Positions 1-9,641 of a stretch of 64,000 bases of DNA are shown piece by piece. Source of the DNA: Bradyrhizobium sp. CCBAU 53338 (lineage in GTDB: Bacteria > Pseudomonadota > Alphaproteobacteria > Rhizobiales > Xanthobacteraceae). Where the stretch lies: assembly GCF_015291665.1 (NCBI RefSeq), contig NZ_CP030049.1, forward strand, positions 248,001 to 312,000, written 5' to 3'. Each line of letters begins with the position of its first letter. Position 1 is the stretch's first letter. The translations under genes and the position numbers were made by a program. Below the pieces are notes generated by a model. The model had not been told where the DNA came from and made no database searches. It was given only the letters and a program-made list of their open reading frames with translations.

Positions 1-576
1 GGATGCGGTGCTTGAACGATCGGGCGCCTTGCGCGGCGCGCGCTTCTGGCGATCTATTAACGCGAGGCTGCATTAGAAGGCGTTTGCAACAAGTGTGCCG
101 ACGGATAGGAAGGAAAAAGGTCGGAGGCAGACAGCGTCGATGCACCCGATTGTCGCAAAGTGGACGTAGCCGCGTGCTGATATGTTCTTACTCGTAGCAT
201 TGTTCGAAATGTGACATGCCCCGTCGAGCCATATTAGCGGGACTTGTTTTATAAAGGCCGCGCTTAATAAATTTCACCTTCTGGCCGCCGCCCCTTGGGC
301 ATCGGGGCTAGCGTCTATGTGGCAGCTCATAAAAAATGTTCCTGCGGCCGGAATGGAACGTGGGCCAAAACGTGGTATCTCTCAGGCGAGAGGCGTGCCA
401 TCGCGGTCGCGCCGCGGCGTGCGAGCAACGGCGCTATCCTGGCTCGTACGGCGTGGCCGTTGGATCGAAACTGCGGAATCAGGAATTGCTAGTCGGGAGT
501 AACGCGAGCGCTCAACGCTCCATGCGGGAGCTGCCAATTAATCGATCGCGCGTGAGTAACTCTTCTTGGTGTCTGA
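1..576. other. No recognisable gene downstream of fixR
   Basis: Short overlapping frames occur here but none has a recognisable domain or a convincing ribosome site. This stretch lies directly downstream of fixR, where the known fixR-nifA operon of Bradyrhizobium carries nifA. I see no NifA-like residues in any frame. The operon partner is therefore absent from this position. Confidence 0.6.
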
Positions 577-1407
577 TCACACATGCTGCCCTCCATTTGC
601 AGGCACTTCGGCACCTGTGACATAGCTGGCAGCCTCCGAGCAAAGGAAGAAGATAACCTTCGCGACCTCGTCCGGTGTTCCGACCCGGTGCATCGGGATA
701 GTTGGGATCAAATTGGTTTCTGTCTCCGGCGACAGAATGTCTGTCTTGATCTCGCCTGGTGCAATAGCATTGACGCGAATCCCGTAAGGCGCATAGTCAT
801 GCGCCATCTCGCGGGTCAAGCACGAAAGTGCCGCCTTTGATGTCGCATAGGCAGTACCGGCATACGGATGCACTCTCGATCCGGCGATCGAGGTGACGTT
901 CACGATTGCACCAGAAGCGAGCGTTAGCTGATGGAAGAGCCCCTGCGAGAACATGATGGGTGCGAGCAAATTGACATGGAACACGCTCTTCCAGGTGTCG
1001 ACCGGAGTGTTCAGCGAATTTAATCGGGTGCCGTCAGCGGCCTTCGGGGAAATGCCCGCATTGTTGATAAGCGCATGCAGAGGGCCGCCATTGAGCCGCT
1101 CCTTGATCTCCGCGATCGCGTGCTGCAACGCTCGAGAGTCGCTAAGTTCGGCTTGAATATGGTTGTCCAATCCTGCTTCCCAAGGACAACGGCTACCCTC
1201 GAATGGCTGCCGAGAACACGTGATGATCCGCCATCCAGCTGCCGAAAACAATTTGCCGGTCGCGTGGCCTATACCGCGGGAAGCACCAGTCAATACGAGC
1301 GTCTTCCCCTCGGCATTTTGAGTGCGCCGCTTATTGCTAGATGGGCACGCGGCGGGCGCTGGCGCGCCATCTGTTACATTTTGGCGGTCCAGCAGATTGA
1401 GGGTCAC
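577..1407 (-). CDS. fixR: FixR, short-chain dehydrogenase/reductase family protein
   Basis: This 276-residue protein belongs to the short-chain dehydrogenase/reductase family. It shows the nucleotide-binding TGASRGIG motif at about residues 40-47, an NNAG segment, the catalytic serine region NVTSIAGS, and the active-site YATSK. The pattern, including an unusual N-terminal leader of about 35 residues, matches my memory of FixR, encoded just ahead of nifA in Bradyrhizobium. The physiological substrate of FixR is unknown. I chose the GTG at 1407 because CAGGAG lies six bases upstream; the frame stays open further upstream but that part looks non-coding. A sigma-54 type promoter lies about 60 bases upstream. 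No nifA follows. The enzyme family is certain and the name FixR is likely. Confidence 0.85.
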   Translation of the reverse strand: MTLNLLDRQNVTDGAPAPAACPSSNKRRTQNAEGKTLVLTGASRGIGHATGKLFSAAGWRIITCSRQPFEGSRCPWEAGLDNHIQAELSDSRALQHAIAEIKERLNGGPLHALINNAGISPKAADGTRLNSLNTPVDTWKSVFHVNLLAPIMFSQGLFHQLTLASGAIVNVTSIAGSRVHPYAGTAYATSKAALSCLTREMAHDYAPYGIRVNAIAPGEIKTDILSPETETNLIPTIPMHRVGTPDEVAKVIFFLCSEAASYVTGAEVPANGGQHV

Positions 1408-1464
1408 GCGAAGCTCCTGATAGCGCCTCGGCGGGCGCACTCTAATGATGCTAGCAGGTGGCCC

Positions 1465-1480
1465 TGCAGGACCCGGGCCA
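1465..1480 (-). promoter_or_regulatory. Candidate sigma-54 (-24/-12) promoter of fixR
   Basis: Read on the minus strand this is TGGCCCGGGTCCTGCA. It has GG and GC ten bases apart, TGGC at -24 and TGCA at -12, close to the consensus TGGCAC-N5-TTGCA. Transcription would start near 1453, giving a leader of about 46 bases before the GTG at 1407. Position and match fit RpoN-dependent expression of fixR. Confidence 0.7.
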
Positions 1481-1519
1481 CGCGTCTCCTGGCCGGTAGT
1501 CGCGATGTGCGCGGCTCGA

Positions 1520-1535
1520 TGTCGCTTACGCGACA
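1520..1535. promoter_or_regulatory. Dyad upstream of fixR promoter (NifA- or RegR-type activator site)
   Basis: The sequence TGTCGCTTACGCGACA is a 6-bp perfect inverted repeat around four bases and fits the NifA upstream activator pattern TGT-N10-ACA. It is centred about 75 bases upstream of the predicted start. The B. japonicum fixR promoter is known to use an upstream element bound by RegR near this distance, so either NifA or RegR could bind. Confidence 0.55.
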
Positions 1536-2976
1536 TGTAGAGTGTAGGACGAGGCGGGCCGCTTTGATTCGGAGCGTGGCGTGCCGCGTCATCACACTCC
1601 AACAAGCGAGGCTCGTCGACAGATCCCGCTTGAACAGAACGGCGTCTAGACGGCACGGCACGGCCGCTACATGAAACTGAAAACCGGCGCTCATTGGGTA
1701 TGATCCTGTCAGCTTACTGGTAAGCGCCGATTCGGGTCACGCTGGCGTACCCGGCGCCGCAGCGGTCGCTACAGGACGCCCGAGGACACGAGCGAGAGAG
1801 TTTCTCCGCAGCGTCCCGACGCACCGTCATCGATGCCATCGGGTGTCCGCCTTCGTTCCTGGTAGTTGTGTATGTCTTGGCATCACGGCCGTCTCCTGCT
1901 GCACAAAGATGTTGTTGCCGCTGACTTGCGGACAAGCCGGCCGACCGCTATGGCCTTGTGCTTTTGAAGCGCAATCATTGAGAGCTCGGCTGGAGGCGAA
2001 GTTCATGTGCAAGTGACGGCTAGATAGGCTCGACGCGTGGGCGTGGAATGGCCAATCGGCGTTTTGATCATAAGTGAGAAGGTCTCACAGTTGTCTATTA
2101 AAAAAGCTGCTTTGGGCCGGAGGCCAGCGAGCGGAAAGAGTGGCGCTAGTAGTACAGATGTCAAGCCGTGGGTTCGTCGAGCCAGGAGCTGCCATTTTGC
2201 TATTGCGCCGATCAAGCCACCGATTGTGTCTTGCAATCGGCAATCTGAAGGTCCCCGGCGCGCGAACATCGTGATCGTCGCGCCGGCAAAATCCGCCGAA
2301 CGTCTCTGAGCAGTCTTCAAAGGCGCATCGATCCTGCAGTGATGATCGCTGCTTCCCAGGGAGTTCGGCGGGCTTGAGCTCTCATGCGGCATACAACATA
2401 GGTGCCTCGCTAAGGCCGGCCCGGCGCCCGGCAGTTCTCGGGAACTGAATGAATGCCGAGGATCTTCAGACATTGTGGTGGCCGCAGAAAATGGCTCGAG
2501 TTCTTTTGGTTCCGACATTCTTCCGTAAGGTAGCTGTTGGGCGTAGGCCACAGCGAACGGCTCAGCGCCGATCGCCAAACCTTCGCACGCTCGGCTGCCA
2601 GCGCCGCTTTCGGGGTGGGAACGGGATCCCGAACAGCGTCGCGATCTACATTTGTGCGACGCAGTGAATAAGCAATTGGACGCGGTGGGATTCACCAAAA
2701 TGCAAGAAGCGACAGAGTCCGCGCTCAGCCTGCGCTCTGCGGCTGCTAACTCAATGTGGAACTCCGCCAGCCGATGCCTGCTAGCATGTAAGTCATTTGC
2801 GCCGTCCTGATCGATAGGGCGTTATCCGACACCATGTGAACAGAACCTATGAGCCATCCCAGCCGCATGATGCCGCAGACCCTCTCCCCGGCCTGCAAGA
2901 TTTCCTCGACCGGGCAGACCTACTCGAAGTAACTCTATCCCGCCGACGTTCGGCGCCCAACACATTGACCTGGATC
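1536..2976. other. Gene-free, decayed stretch
   Basis: Frames of up to 231 codons exist (for example 2003-2698 on the minus strand), but their composition is arginine/serine-rich and low-complexity, with no domain. I regard them as chance frames. No RNA gene or clear regulatory site was found. Confidence 0.5.
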
Positions 2977-3003
2977 TGATCTTCCCCCGATAAAGTGGAC
3001 GGG

Positions 3004-3864
3004 TTAAGCGGCTTTTAGCTCCATCTCGATCGGGGGGATATATCCGAGTGCGGAATGGAGCCTTGTCCGGTTATAGAATCCCTCGATGAAGGCGAAGATA
3101 TCGCGTTGAGCTTCGGCGCGGGTCTTGTAGTTGCGATGATGGACGAGCTCGGTCTTCAGGGTATGGAAGAAGCTTTCCATCGGGGCGTTGTCGTAGCAAT
3201 CGGCCCTGCGGCTCATTGATGCCGTCATGCCGGCCTCCATAAGGGTGCTGCGATAAGCGTGCGAAGCGTACTGCACACCCCGGTCGGTGTGGCAGATCAA
3301 TCCGGCCTGCGGCCGCCGCTCCCGGATTGCCATCGTCAGGGCTGCGGAGGCGAGCTCGACGTGCATGTGATCGCGCATGGCCCAGCGGACGATCTTTCGG
3401 CTGAACAGATCCATGACGGCGGCCAGATAAAGCCATCCCTCGGCGGTCGGGATGTAGGTGATGTCGCCGAGCCAGACCCGGTTCGGGGCTTCCGCCGTGA
3501 AGTCGCGCGCGATCAGGTTCGGTGCGACCGGCAGGTCGTGATGGCTGTCGGTGGTGCGCACACGGCGTGGCTTTGCGGTGATGGCGCGGATGCCATGCCG
3601 GCGCATCGTCCGCTCGATCCGGCCGCGGCTGGCGCTGCGTCCCTGCCTGCGCAGGGCGGCATGGACGCGCGGACTGCCGTAGCGGCCGCTGCTGTCCTGA
3701 TGGACCTGCCGTATCTCGGCCAGCAGCGCGGCATGGGATTTTGTCCGCTCACTCACGGGGCGGTCGCGCCAAGCGTAGTAGCCGGCCGGCGAGACCTCGA
3801 GCACGGCGCACATCAGCCGCACCGGATAGGTGTCGCGATGGTCCTCGATGAAGCGAAAGCTCAT
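3004..3864 (-). CDS. IS3-family transposase OrfB (DDE integrase core)
   Basis: This 286-residue protein is the catalytic subunit of an IS3 transposase. It starts SFRFIEDHRD, has the HTH_21-like region YGSPRVHAALR, and carries the integrase core with WLGDITYI, a HTDRGVQY segment and DNAPMESFFHTLKTE, giving the D, D and E residues. The C-terminus RTRLHSALGYIPP is complete. The ATG overlaps the relic of the orfA end, as expected for programmed frameshift fusion in this family. Because orfA is interrupted, OrfAB fusion cannot form here, so the element is probably not autonomous. Confidence 0.9.
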   Translation of the reverse strand: MSFRFIEDHRDTYPVRLMCAVLEVSPAGYYAWRDRPVSERTKSHAALLAEIRQVHQDSSGRYGSPRVHAALRRQGRSASRGRIERTMRRHGIRAITAKPRRVRTTDSHHDLPVAPNLIARDFTAEAPNRVWLGDITYIPTAEGWLYLAAVMDLFSRKIVRWAMRDHMHVELASAALTMAIRERRPQAGLICHTDRGVQYASHAYRSTLMEAGMTASMSRRADCYDNAPMESFFHTLKTELVHHRNYKTRAEAQRDIFAFIEGFYNRTRLHSALGYIPPIEMELKAA

Positions 3865-3894
3865 GTCCGGGTTCCGGCAAAGATCGCGATCGAC

Positions 3895-5160
3895 TTCCTA
3901 AGAAACAGCCGGATTGGCGTCGCCCGGGAGGGCCTGCAACACGAAGCCTAGCGATTTCGCCCGGCGCTGTAGGTTGGCGAGGACGCGGCTACGATATTGC
4001 TGCTCATATTGGTCGGCGCCAGGATCCTTGTAGCTCATGCCGTGCCGGAGTGTGTTGTAGAATAAAACCGCAATCTTGCGAGCCGTCGCCGTCACCGCCT
4101 CAATCGACGCCCAGCACTCCGTACAGTGCGGTCCTGACATCGAAGGTGGGGATGTTGACCTGCTTGGTCTTTACGCGCGGCTTGGCTAGGTTTCCGACCG
4201 GTCTTGCTCCTTTGGTGTTCAATGCACTGATCAGGACTTCGAGCTTGCGATCACAGTCGAGCATCTTTGCCTGATAAACGTCGTAGAGCTCCAGTGATTG
4301 AGCTAACGCGAAAACATGTTCGTGGCGGTCATTGCCTACGAGCGCTGCGCGGATCGTCTCGATCGATGAGTGGCAGCGCACGTCCCGATAGGTTGCCAGG
4401 AGGTCGGGATTGCGTTCGCCTGCAACAATGGCTCGGATAATCCGCATGCCGGTCGCGCCGGTGATATCCGACACAACATGATGGAGCTGCAGGTTCATCT
4501 CCATCAGAGCCTTTTGCATATGTTGGATATGGGCGGCAGCATATTCCACGAGCCGCTCGCGCTGGCGTAGATAGGCTCGCAACGTTGCGATCTCGGCATC
4601 GGGTCGGAAGCTGCCCCGTAACAGGCCATAGGAGTGGAGCTGGCGTAACCAAGCGGCATCGCTGAGATCGGTTTTACGGCCAGGTACAATCTTGGCGTAC
4701 CGCGCGTTGACCAGAATGACCTCAAACCCGCGCTGTTCTAGGATCTCGTAGACTGGGATCCAATAGACCCCAGTGGATTCCATCGCGACACTGGTCACGC
4801 CGCACATCTTGAACCAGTCCGCCAGTTCATGCAGGTCTTGCGTGAATGTGCCGAATGCACGCACTGGCTTGTCGGTGCAGGCCGGGTTTACCGCGGCCAT
4901 GTGCATCTTTGATCCGATATCGATAGCGGCCGCGCCGAGGTTGACCAGCTTTAGGTCCGGGCCGCGGTCGGTTGTCCTGTTAGGCATCGCAACTCCTCCG
5001 TCCGATGATGGGCTGGAGGGTCTGGGCTATGCCAATTTGTCATCTTCCTAATCGGGATCGCCGTCGAAACGGCGTCACCACTCTCCGGCCGCTACCCTCC
5101 GAGCTAAATGATAGCACAAGGCTGTTTCTATCCCGCGCAGGCGCGCCACGACGCTGGACA
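3895..5160 (-). pseudogene. IS110-family (IS1111-type) transposase, internally deleted, nested in IS3 orfA
   Basis: The N-terminal part (frame 4100-4987, 295 codons) has IDIGSKMHMAAV, MESTGVYWIPVYE and KTDLSDAAWL, the RuvC-like DEDD features of IS110 transposases. It stops after GVLGVD. The family C-terminus (TARKIAVLFYNTLRHG through SRVLANLQRRAKSLGF) resumes at once in another frame (3898-4140). The intervening catalytic C-terminal region, about 100 residues in intact relatives, is missing, so a deletion with frame change near 4100-4125 has inactivated it. It sits between the two parts of the IS3 orfA frame. Confidence 0.8.
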
Positions 5161-5439
5161 GTTTTTTAAAATGTCGCGTTCCATCCGCAGCCGCTCGTTC
5201 TCCTGGCGCAGCAAGGCGAGTTCCGAAGCCTGGTCCGCCGACATCGGCGTCGCCTGCGTGGTGGGGCGCCACGCCGCCGATGCCGGCTCGCGCCGGAGCT
5301 TATCGACCCAGCGCCGCAGCACTGAGTCGCGCAGACCGAGCTCCTTGGCGACCGACCCGATCGAGCGGCCGCTCGACACCACCAATCCTGCCGCCTCGCG
5401 CTTGTACTCTTCAGTAAACGACCGTCGTGCACGTTCCAT
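5161..5439 (-). pseudogene. IS3-family OrfA, interrupted
   Basis: The frame encodes the helix-turn-helix subunit of an IS3 transposase: a FTEEYKREAAGLV start, a GRSIGSVAKELGL helix-turn-helix, and a leucine-zipper stretch LALLRQENERLRMERDILK. The conserved reading ends at 5161 and runs into IS110 DNA. The lost tail (KSIAIFAGTRT) is found at 3865-3895, on the far side of the nested element, proving the insertion point. Confidence 0.8.
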
Positions 5440-5701
5440 TCAACACCTCCAGGCTCAACGAGCCTACTACAGGTGTCCACTCATTCGGGAGGAAGTTCAG
5501 CTATCAACTAATGTGACGAACTTGCGTTCCAGATGACTAGCTAGTCACGTGAATCTAAAGTGCGCCACATACGCGCGGCCATGTTCGACGAGTAGCTCAG
5601 CCGGTTGGGAGAGTGGTCGCGAGCAGTGTCATTGCGCTATTCCAGGCAAGCGGATAATCAAGCCCCACCGCAAGCCAAAACAGGAGGAGATCGAGTTGAA
5701 G

Positions 5702-6676
5702 ATGGTGTTGTGCGTCGTCGCATTAATGGCAACGATTGCGAGTGTTCGCTCAGGCGATGCCGAGCAACTGAAGGTATCGTTATCTGAAAAGGGCGCGTAT
5801 AGGTCAATACAAGACGCGGTAGACGCGCTACCTCAGGCTGGTGGAAGTATAGTAGTCGCGCCGGGTACCTATCGCGGAAAGGTTAGAGTGACGAAACCCA
5901 ATGTCAATATCAAGGGCGCCGGTGGTGGGCCGGATGAAGCGGTGATTGTCTACGGTGATAGCGCCGTCACTGCGGGTGGGACTGTCCGTTCCGCGACCTT
6001 AGATGCGTCGGGCGATAACTTCCGGCTCGAAAATCTGACTGTTTGGAACGACTATTCTGCCAATTCGGGCAATCCAGCATCTCAGGCAGTGGCACTTTCT
6101 GTCACCGGCGACAAGGATGTTTTTGCAAACGTCAGAATACTTGGTGCGCAAGACACATTGTTTGTCAACAAGGGGCCGAACAGGAACGCCAGTCGTCAGT
6201 TCTTCGTAAACTGCTACGTCGAAGGCCATATCGATTTTATATTTGGTAACGCCAAGGCCTACTTTAGGCAATGTGAGCTACACGGTGTTGCAAACCACGC
6301 AGTCGTCTATACCGCACAAAGCAGAGCCTTCCCGGACGAAGACAGCGCCTTTGTGTTTGATCATTGCACGCTGACAGCCGACAAGGGCGCGCGCGACATT
6401 GCTCTTGGGCGTCCATGGCGTCCCTATGCTGCGGTGATCTTCTTATCGTCGCAGATTAATGCGCCGGTCATGGCTGAGGGGTGGGTGGAATGGGACCCGG
6501 GCAAGAGCCGCCGCTTAATGAACGCCTACTATGCTGAATACAGATCCTCCGGTACTGGTGCCGATCCTAGAGGAAGAGAAAGATATGCGCGCCAGCTAAG
6601 CGATCGGGAGGCAATGCAATGGTCGCTCCAGACATTCTTCTCGCACGATACGAGCTGGATCCCGCAAGCGCGATAG
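5702..6676 (+). CDS. Pectinesterase (pectin methylesterase, CE8 family), exported
   Basis: The 324-residue protein should remove methyl esters from homogalacturonan in plant cell walls. It has a hydrophobic N-terminus (MVLCVVALMATIASV) that reads as a signal peptide, then the right-handed beta-helix of CE8 enzymes. Catalytic landmarks are GAQDT (Asp about 151), GHIDFIFGNA (Asp about 178) and LGRPW (Arg about 237), matching the two Asp and one Arg of bacterial pectin methylesterases. The ATG at 5702 or the TTG at 5696 could be the start; AGGAGGAG ends eight bases before the TTG. It converges with a polygalacturonase, so the pair could demethylate and then cut pectin during root infection. Function is inferred from the family. 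Confidence 0.88.
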   Translation: MVLCVVALMATIASVRSGDAEQLKVSLSEKGAYRSIQDAVDALPQAGGSIVVAPGTYRGKVRVTKPNVNIKGAGGGPDEAVIVYGDSAVTAGGTVRSATLDASGDNFRLENLTVWNDYSANSGNPASQAVALSVTGDKDVFANVRILGAQDTLFVNKGPNRNASRQFFVNCYVEGHIDFIFGNAKAYFRQCELHGVANHAVVYTAQSRAFPDEDSAFVFDHCTLTADKGARDIALGRPWRPYAAVIFLSSQINAPVMAEGWVEWDPGKSRRLMNAYYAEYRSSGTGADPRGRERYARQLSDREAMQWSLQTFFSHDTSWIPQAR

Positions 6677-6889
6677 AACGCAGCGGGAGTGCCCGCAATA
6701 GCAGCGCGCCGGTGCCGATTAGCGACAGGCCTGCAGACGGGCTGTCTTGGCGGGCCCGAATTGGGACCATCTGTGTGGGAGCGTGAGTATCAGGAAGCAC
6801 TGGTGCGAGTTGCGTACCAAGCACGGCGGGTACGAAGCTGACCGCAACCATGCAATCCGGCTTTTACACCGGCCAATCCTTTGTGATCG
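6677..6889. other. Intergenic gap between convergent pectin genes
   Basis: The two convergent stop codons are about 210 bases apart. I see no gene and no clear bidirectional terminator hairpin with a T run. Confidence 0.4.
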
Positions 6890-8242
6890 TCAGCGATCGA
6901 TTGGAGCTGCGGCCCGAGGGTCGCGCTCAATGCCACCGTTTTTGCTACTGGTGGCTTCAGGGAACGGGCGGAAGGCAACTACGCACGGGTTCGATGCGCC
7001 GTAATGTGGAGTAGCGGCGGCACCTGGCGGAGATGGAAATACATTGACCGCGGTCACTGTTGCATTCTCCACTTGCCAAGTTGCGCGGGGAGAAAAGCGC
7101 ACATCTTCCATCGCAATATCGAGCGGATGCTGTTGATCAAAGCCTCGCATTACGAGCGTACCATCAGTCCCATAGACGTGCCTTAGGACGATCTGTTGAT
7201 AAAGTGGCAAGTTATTGCCAGCGAAGGGGCCGTAGCGCGTGTCGAAGTGTATGGGCCATTTGTTATTTCTCATACATATATTCTCGTAATTAACCCGCTC
7301 AACTAAGCCGCCTCGGCTGGGATCGCTTTTAATGCGCAGACCAAATGTCGTGCCGTCCAAGGTCAGGTTGCGAACCAGCACGTCACTGACACCGGAATTC
7401 AGTTCGCTACCAATCGACATGCCGTGCCCCCAGCCGAATTGGTTGTCTAAAATGGAAATGTGGCGTGCAGGGCCGCTTGTGCCAGCCTTGATCGCGATAT
7501 TGTCGTCTCCGGTGCGGATAAAGGAGTGGATTATCGTCACATCCTCGCTTGCGGCTGGGTCTATTCCGTCGGTATTGCGGGCATCAGCGGGTGTATCAAT
7601 GATGACCGCCCAGATGGTAGCACGTTCCACGTGGCTCATCGCAATGTGAAAGTTTGCTGCGTTGCGCAAGGTGATGCCATGAACAGAGACGTCCTCAGCA
7701 CGGTCCATTTGGATCAATCGAGGCGCGTTTTGTTTTGCGCCCTCACTTTGTGCACGACGGGCCAGTTGCCACCAAGTCTCAGCCGTGCCCGCCATCAAGG
7801 TCCCGCCTCCGCCGTCTATTGTACCGTATCCATAGAGACCGCCGCCTTTAGTCTTCGTGAAACTGATGAGGGGCCGACAGCCATCACCGCTCCGATCGAT
7901 GTGGCCACAGCTTCCCGAGCTCTTTTGGTATGCTTTTGGGTCGGCTACAGCCGTCAGTATCGCGCCCCCAGCGAGCCACAGTGTTGTGCCGGACTTCATT
8001 TCGATTGGACCCGAAAGGAACGGCCCTGGGCCTAGATATACGGCGGCGCTTGGGACGCAATGGTCTATGGCGGCTTGCAATCTGGCAGTGTCATTTCCAC
8101 CTGACGGGTCTAGGCGCGCGCATACCCCTTTAGGCGCGGCCGGTTCGCGAACATTGCGGCGATCCTTTGCCTGAGACGCGGCGGAAAGCAGCCCGACCGC
8201 AAGTATGAAAACTGCGGCTAGGTAGCGGAAACGGGCGGCCAT
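6890..8242 (-). CDS. Polygalacturonase (GH28 family), exported
   Basis: This 450-residue glycoside hydrolase should cleave de-esterified homogalacturonan. Residues 1-25 (ending SAASQA) form a signal peptide. All four GH28 signatures are present: NTDG (223-226), GDDNIAIK (245-252, catalytic Asp pair), GHGMSIGSE (272-280, catalytic His) and RIKS (303-306). The ATG at 8242 is preceded by GGAG at five bases; the frame continues upstream without a better start. I recall a polygalacturonase, named pgl, annotated in the Bradyrhizobium japonicum symbiosis region. The pair with the pectinesterase suggests a joint role in softening cell walls. No sigma-54 or nod-box-like site was convincing upstream. 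Confidence 0.92.
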   Translation of the reverse strand: MAARFRYLAAVFILAVGLLSAASQAKDRRNVREPAAPKGVCARLDPSGGNDTARLQAAIDHCVPSAAVYLGPGPFLSGPIEMKSGTTLWLAGGAILTAVADPKAYQKSSGSCGHIDRSGDGCRPLISFTKTKGGGLYGYGTIDGGGGTLMAGTAETWWQLARRAQSEGAKQNAPRLIQMDRAEDVSVHGITLRNAANFHIAMSHVERATIWAVIIDTPADARNTDGIDPAASEDVTIIHSFIRTGDDNIAIKAGTSGPARHISILDNQFGWGHGMSIGSELNSGVSDVLVRNLTLDGTTFGLRIKSDPSRGGLVERVNYENICMRNNKWPIHFDTRYGPFAGNNLPLYQQIVLRHVYGTDGTLVMRGFDQQHPLDIAMEDVRFSPRATWQVENATVTAVNVFPSPPGAAATPHYGASNPCVVAFRPFPEATSSKNGGIERDPRAAAPIDR

Positions 8243-8689
8243 TGCCACTCCATTGGTTTCATAGGCAGGCAAGTGCGGGCGGTCGCTACGGCTGTGCAAG
8301 TCTCGTAACCTGTAGATGCGGGTGCAATTGCCGCGTGGTGAAACGGATGGCCATCCGGCGGAAGTGCGCTGGTGGAAAGCGACGACCGCAGACGTCTCCC
8401 TATTCCCGGAGTCGAACGAAATCGCTGGCGGGTCATTTAGCCATCCGAATGTACTGCTACGTCCGCATACTATGACCGTATTTGCCTTTGTCTTCCGGTC
8501 TGCCCGTCGCAGTCACCCGGAGGGTACGACCTATTTACGCAATTGGCTTGCATCGAAGTCCCTCAAGTGACCGATCAGAAAACAGCTGGGTCGCGCCCCG
8601 CGCAGCTTGTCGAATGCCCGTCTCGCGTATGCGCGTTTGTCCGAGCTTAGTAAAATTGAGTGTTTGGATGGGGCCCATTTAAATGATGG
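8243..8689. other. No gene seen
   Basis: This is the upstream region of the polygalacturonase gene. No ORF with recognisable content and no confident promoter element were found. Confidence 0.4.
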
Positions 8690-9260
8690 ATCGTAGCCAC
8701 TTTGGCTTTTGAGGCGATGATCGGAGGGGCGATCCGATGGTGGAATGGAGCCGGGCGGGAATGTAGCAGTCACGAACGAACGCGGAGATATACACGCGGT
8801 GCATCGGCACGAGTCTCCTCCTGACGATCGTGAACGAGCTCGGCAGGGTGGTGGACAAGCTCTCCATCAAAGCATTGTAGAAGCAGTCGCCCTTGTGGCG
8901 CGTCGATCGGGTACAGCCCGCAGCCGCAGGGCTCCGCACGCGATATGTGGAACGTACTGCTCGCTCCGACCTCAATCATGGATCAGTCCGTCAGAGGCTG
9001 CTGGCGGATCGTCGTTATCACAGCACAGGGGAGTTAGCCCGCATGTGATAGCACATGGGCCGATCGACCATCTTGCGGCCGAACCGGTCGGTGATGGCGG
9101 CGCGATACAGCCGGCACTCGACAGGCGGGATATAGGTGATGTCAGCCAGCCAGAGCCGGTGTGGAGCTGTGGTGGTGAAGTCGAGCGCGATCAGGTTCGG
9201 AGCGATCGAGAGATCGTGACGAGTTACGTTGGCGCGGACAGGAGGTTACGGCCCTAATCG
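8690..9260 (-). pseudogene. IS3-family orfB relic, multiply frameshifted
   Basis: Pieces of an IS3 transposase appear in alternating minus-strand frames: KGDCFYNALMES near 8870, RDCYIPARLHSTIG near 8750, and the translation of 9120-9150 corresponding to DITYIPPVE. The fragment order matches the 3004-3864 orfB. No single frame is open, and the N-terminal part is lost. Confidence 0.65.
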
Positions 9261-9480
9261 CTCGAATGCGATTGCGGCGGATCAGAGCTACGGCCAGCGC
9301 CGCTCCCTGCGTCCGTAGAGCGCCTTGGACCAAACACTGCATAGCGCTGGCCATGCTCGCAATGCTGCACCACCATTTGTTCTGCCATATTTGCAAAAAG
9401 CGTGTCTTGGGGGAAAGGCAGACGCGAGCGGGTGGGAGGAGGCGTTCGCTGCATGGCCTCGATGTCAGTGCGGCCGACCA

Positions 9481-9527
9481 ATTCAGAATATGAATGCGCT
9501 CTATCAGAACAATCGATTTCACTGATG
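9481..9527 (+). promoter_or_regulatory. nod box (NodD binding site) ahead of an unrecognised gene
   Basis: The stretch begins ATTCAGAATATGAATG and continues ATCAGAACAATCGATTTCAC. Aligned without gaps to the rhizobial consensus (ATCCA-N7-GATG-N6-ATC-N-AAACAATCRATTTTACCAATC) it differs at about ten of the defined positions, and the spacing of the two ATC-containing halves is exact. It points toward the gene starting near 9642, about 115 bases away. Confidence 0.75.
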
Positions 9528-9641
9528 TCGATCAAGCCTGGTACTCAGGTCGCAGGGGCCGCATGGCGTGCGTTATACGCTGACTAGCCGTTTCACTCAC
9601 GGCGCGCGTCCTGGTACAGAACCATATAACGGGTGGACGTG

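Larger units (their letters stand above)
2977..5499 (-). mobile_element. IS3-family element interrupted by an IS110-type element
   Basis: The outer ends are imperfect inverted repeats: the left end starts TGATCTTCCCCCGAT at 2977, and the right end, read inward, starts TGAACTTCCTCCCGAA at 5499. Both continue into a shared AGTGGAC. Inside lie a short orfA (right) and a DDE transposase orfB (left), the usual IS3 order. About 1.27 kb of unrelated IS110-type DNA sits inside orfA. I could not see a clear target-site duplication outside the ends. Confidence 0.8.

Noticed and set aside
1708-1728. GTCAGCTTACTGGTAAGC resembles a tts box for type III secretion genes
   Set aside because: The first eight bases fit, but the spacing to AAGC is one base too long and no effector-like gene follows on the plus strand.
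2037-2085. GCCAATCGGCGTTTTGATCA looked like a reversed nod box
   Set aside because: The AATC block is one base short and no ATCCA half is present at the right distance.
2003-2698. 231-codon minus-strand frame
   Set aside because: Low-complexity Ser/Arg/Pro composition, overlapping plus-strand frames, and no domain or ribosome site.
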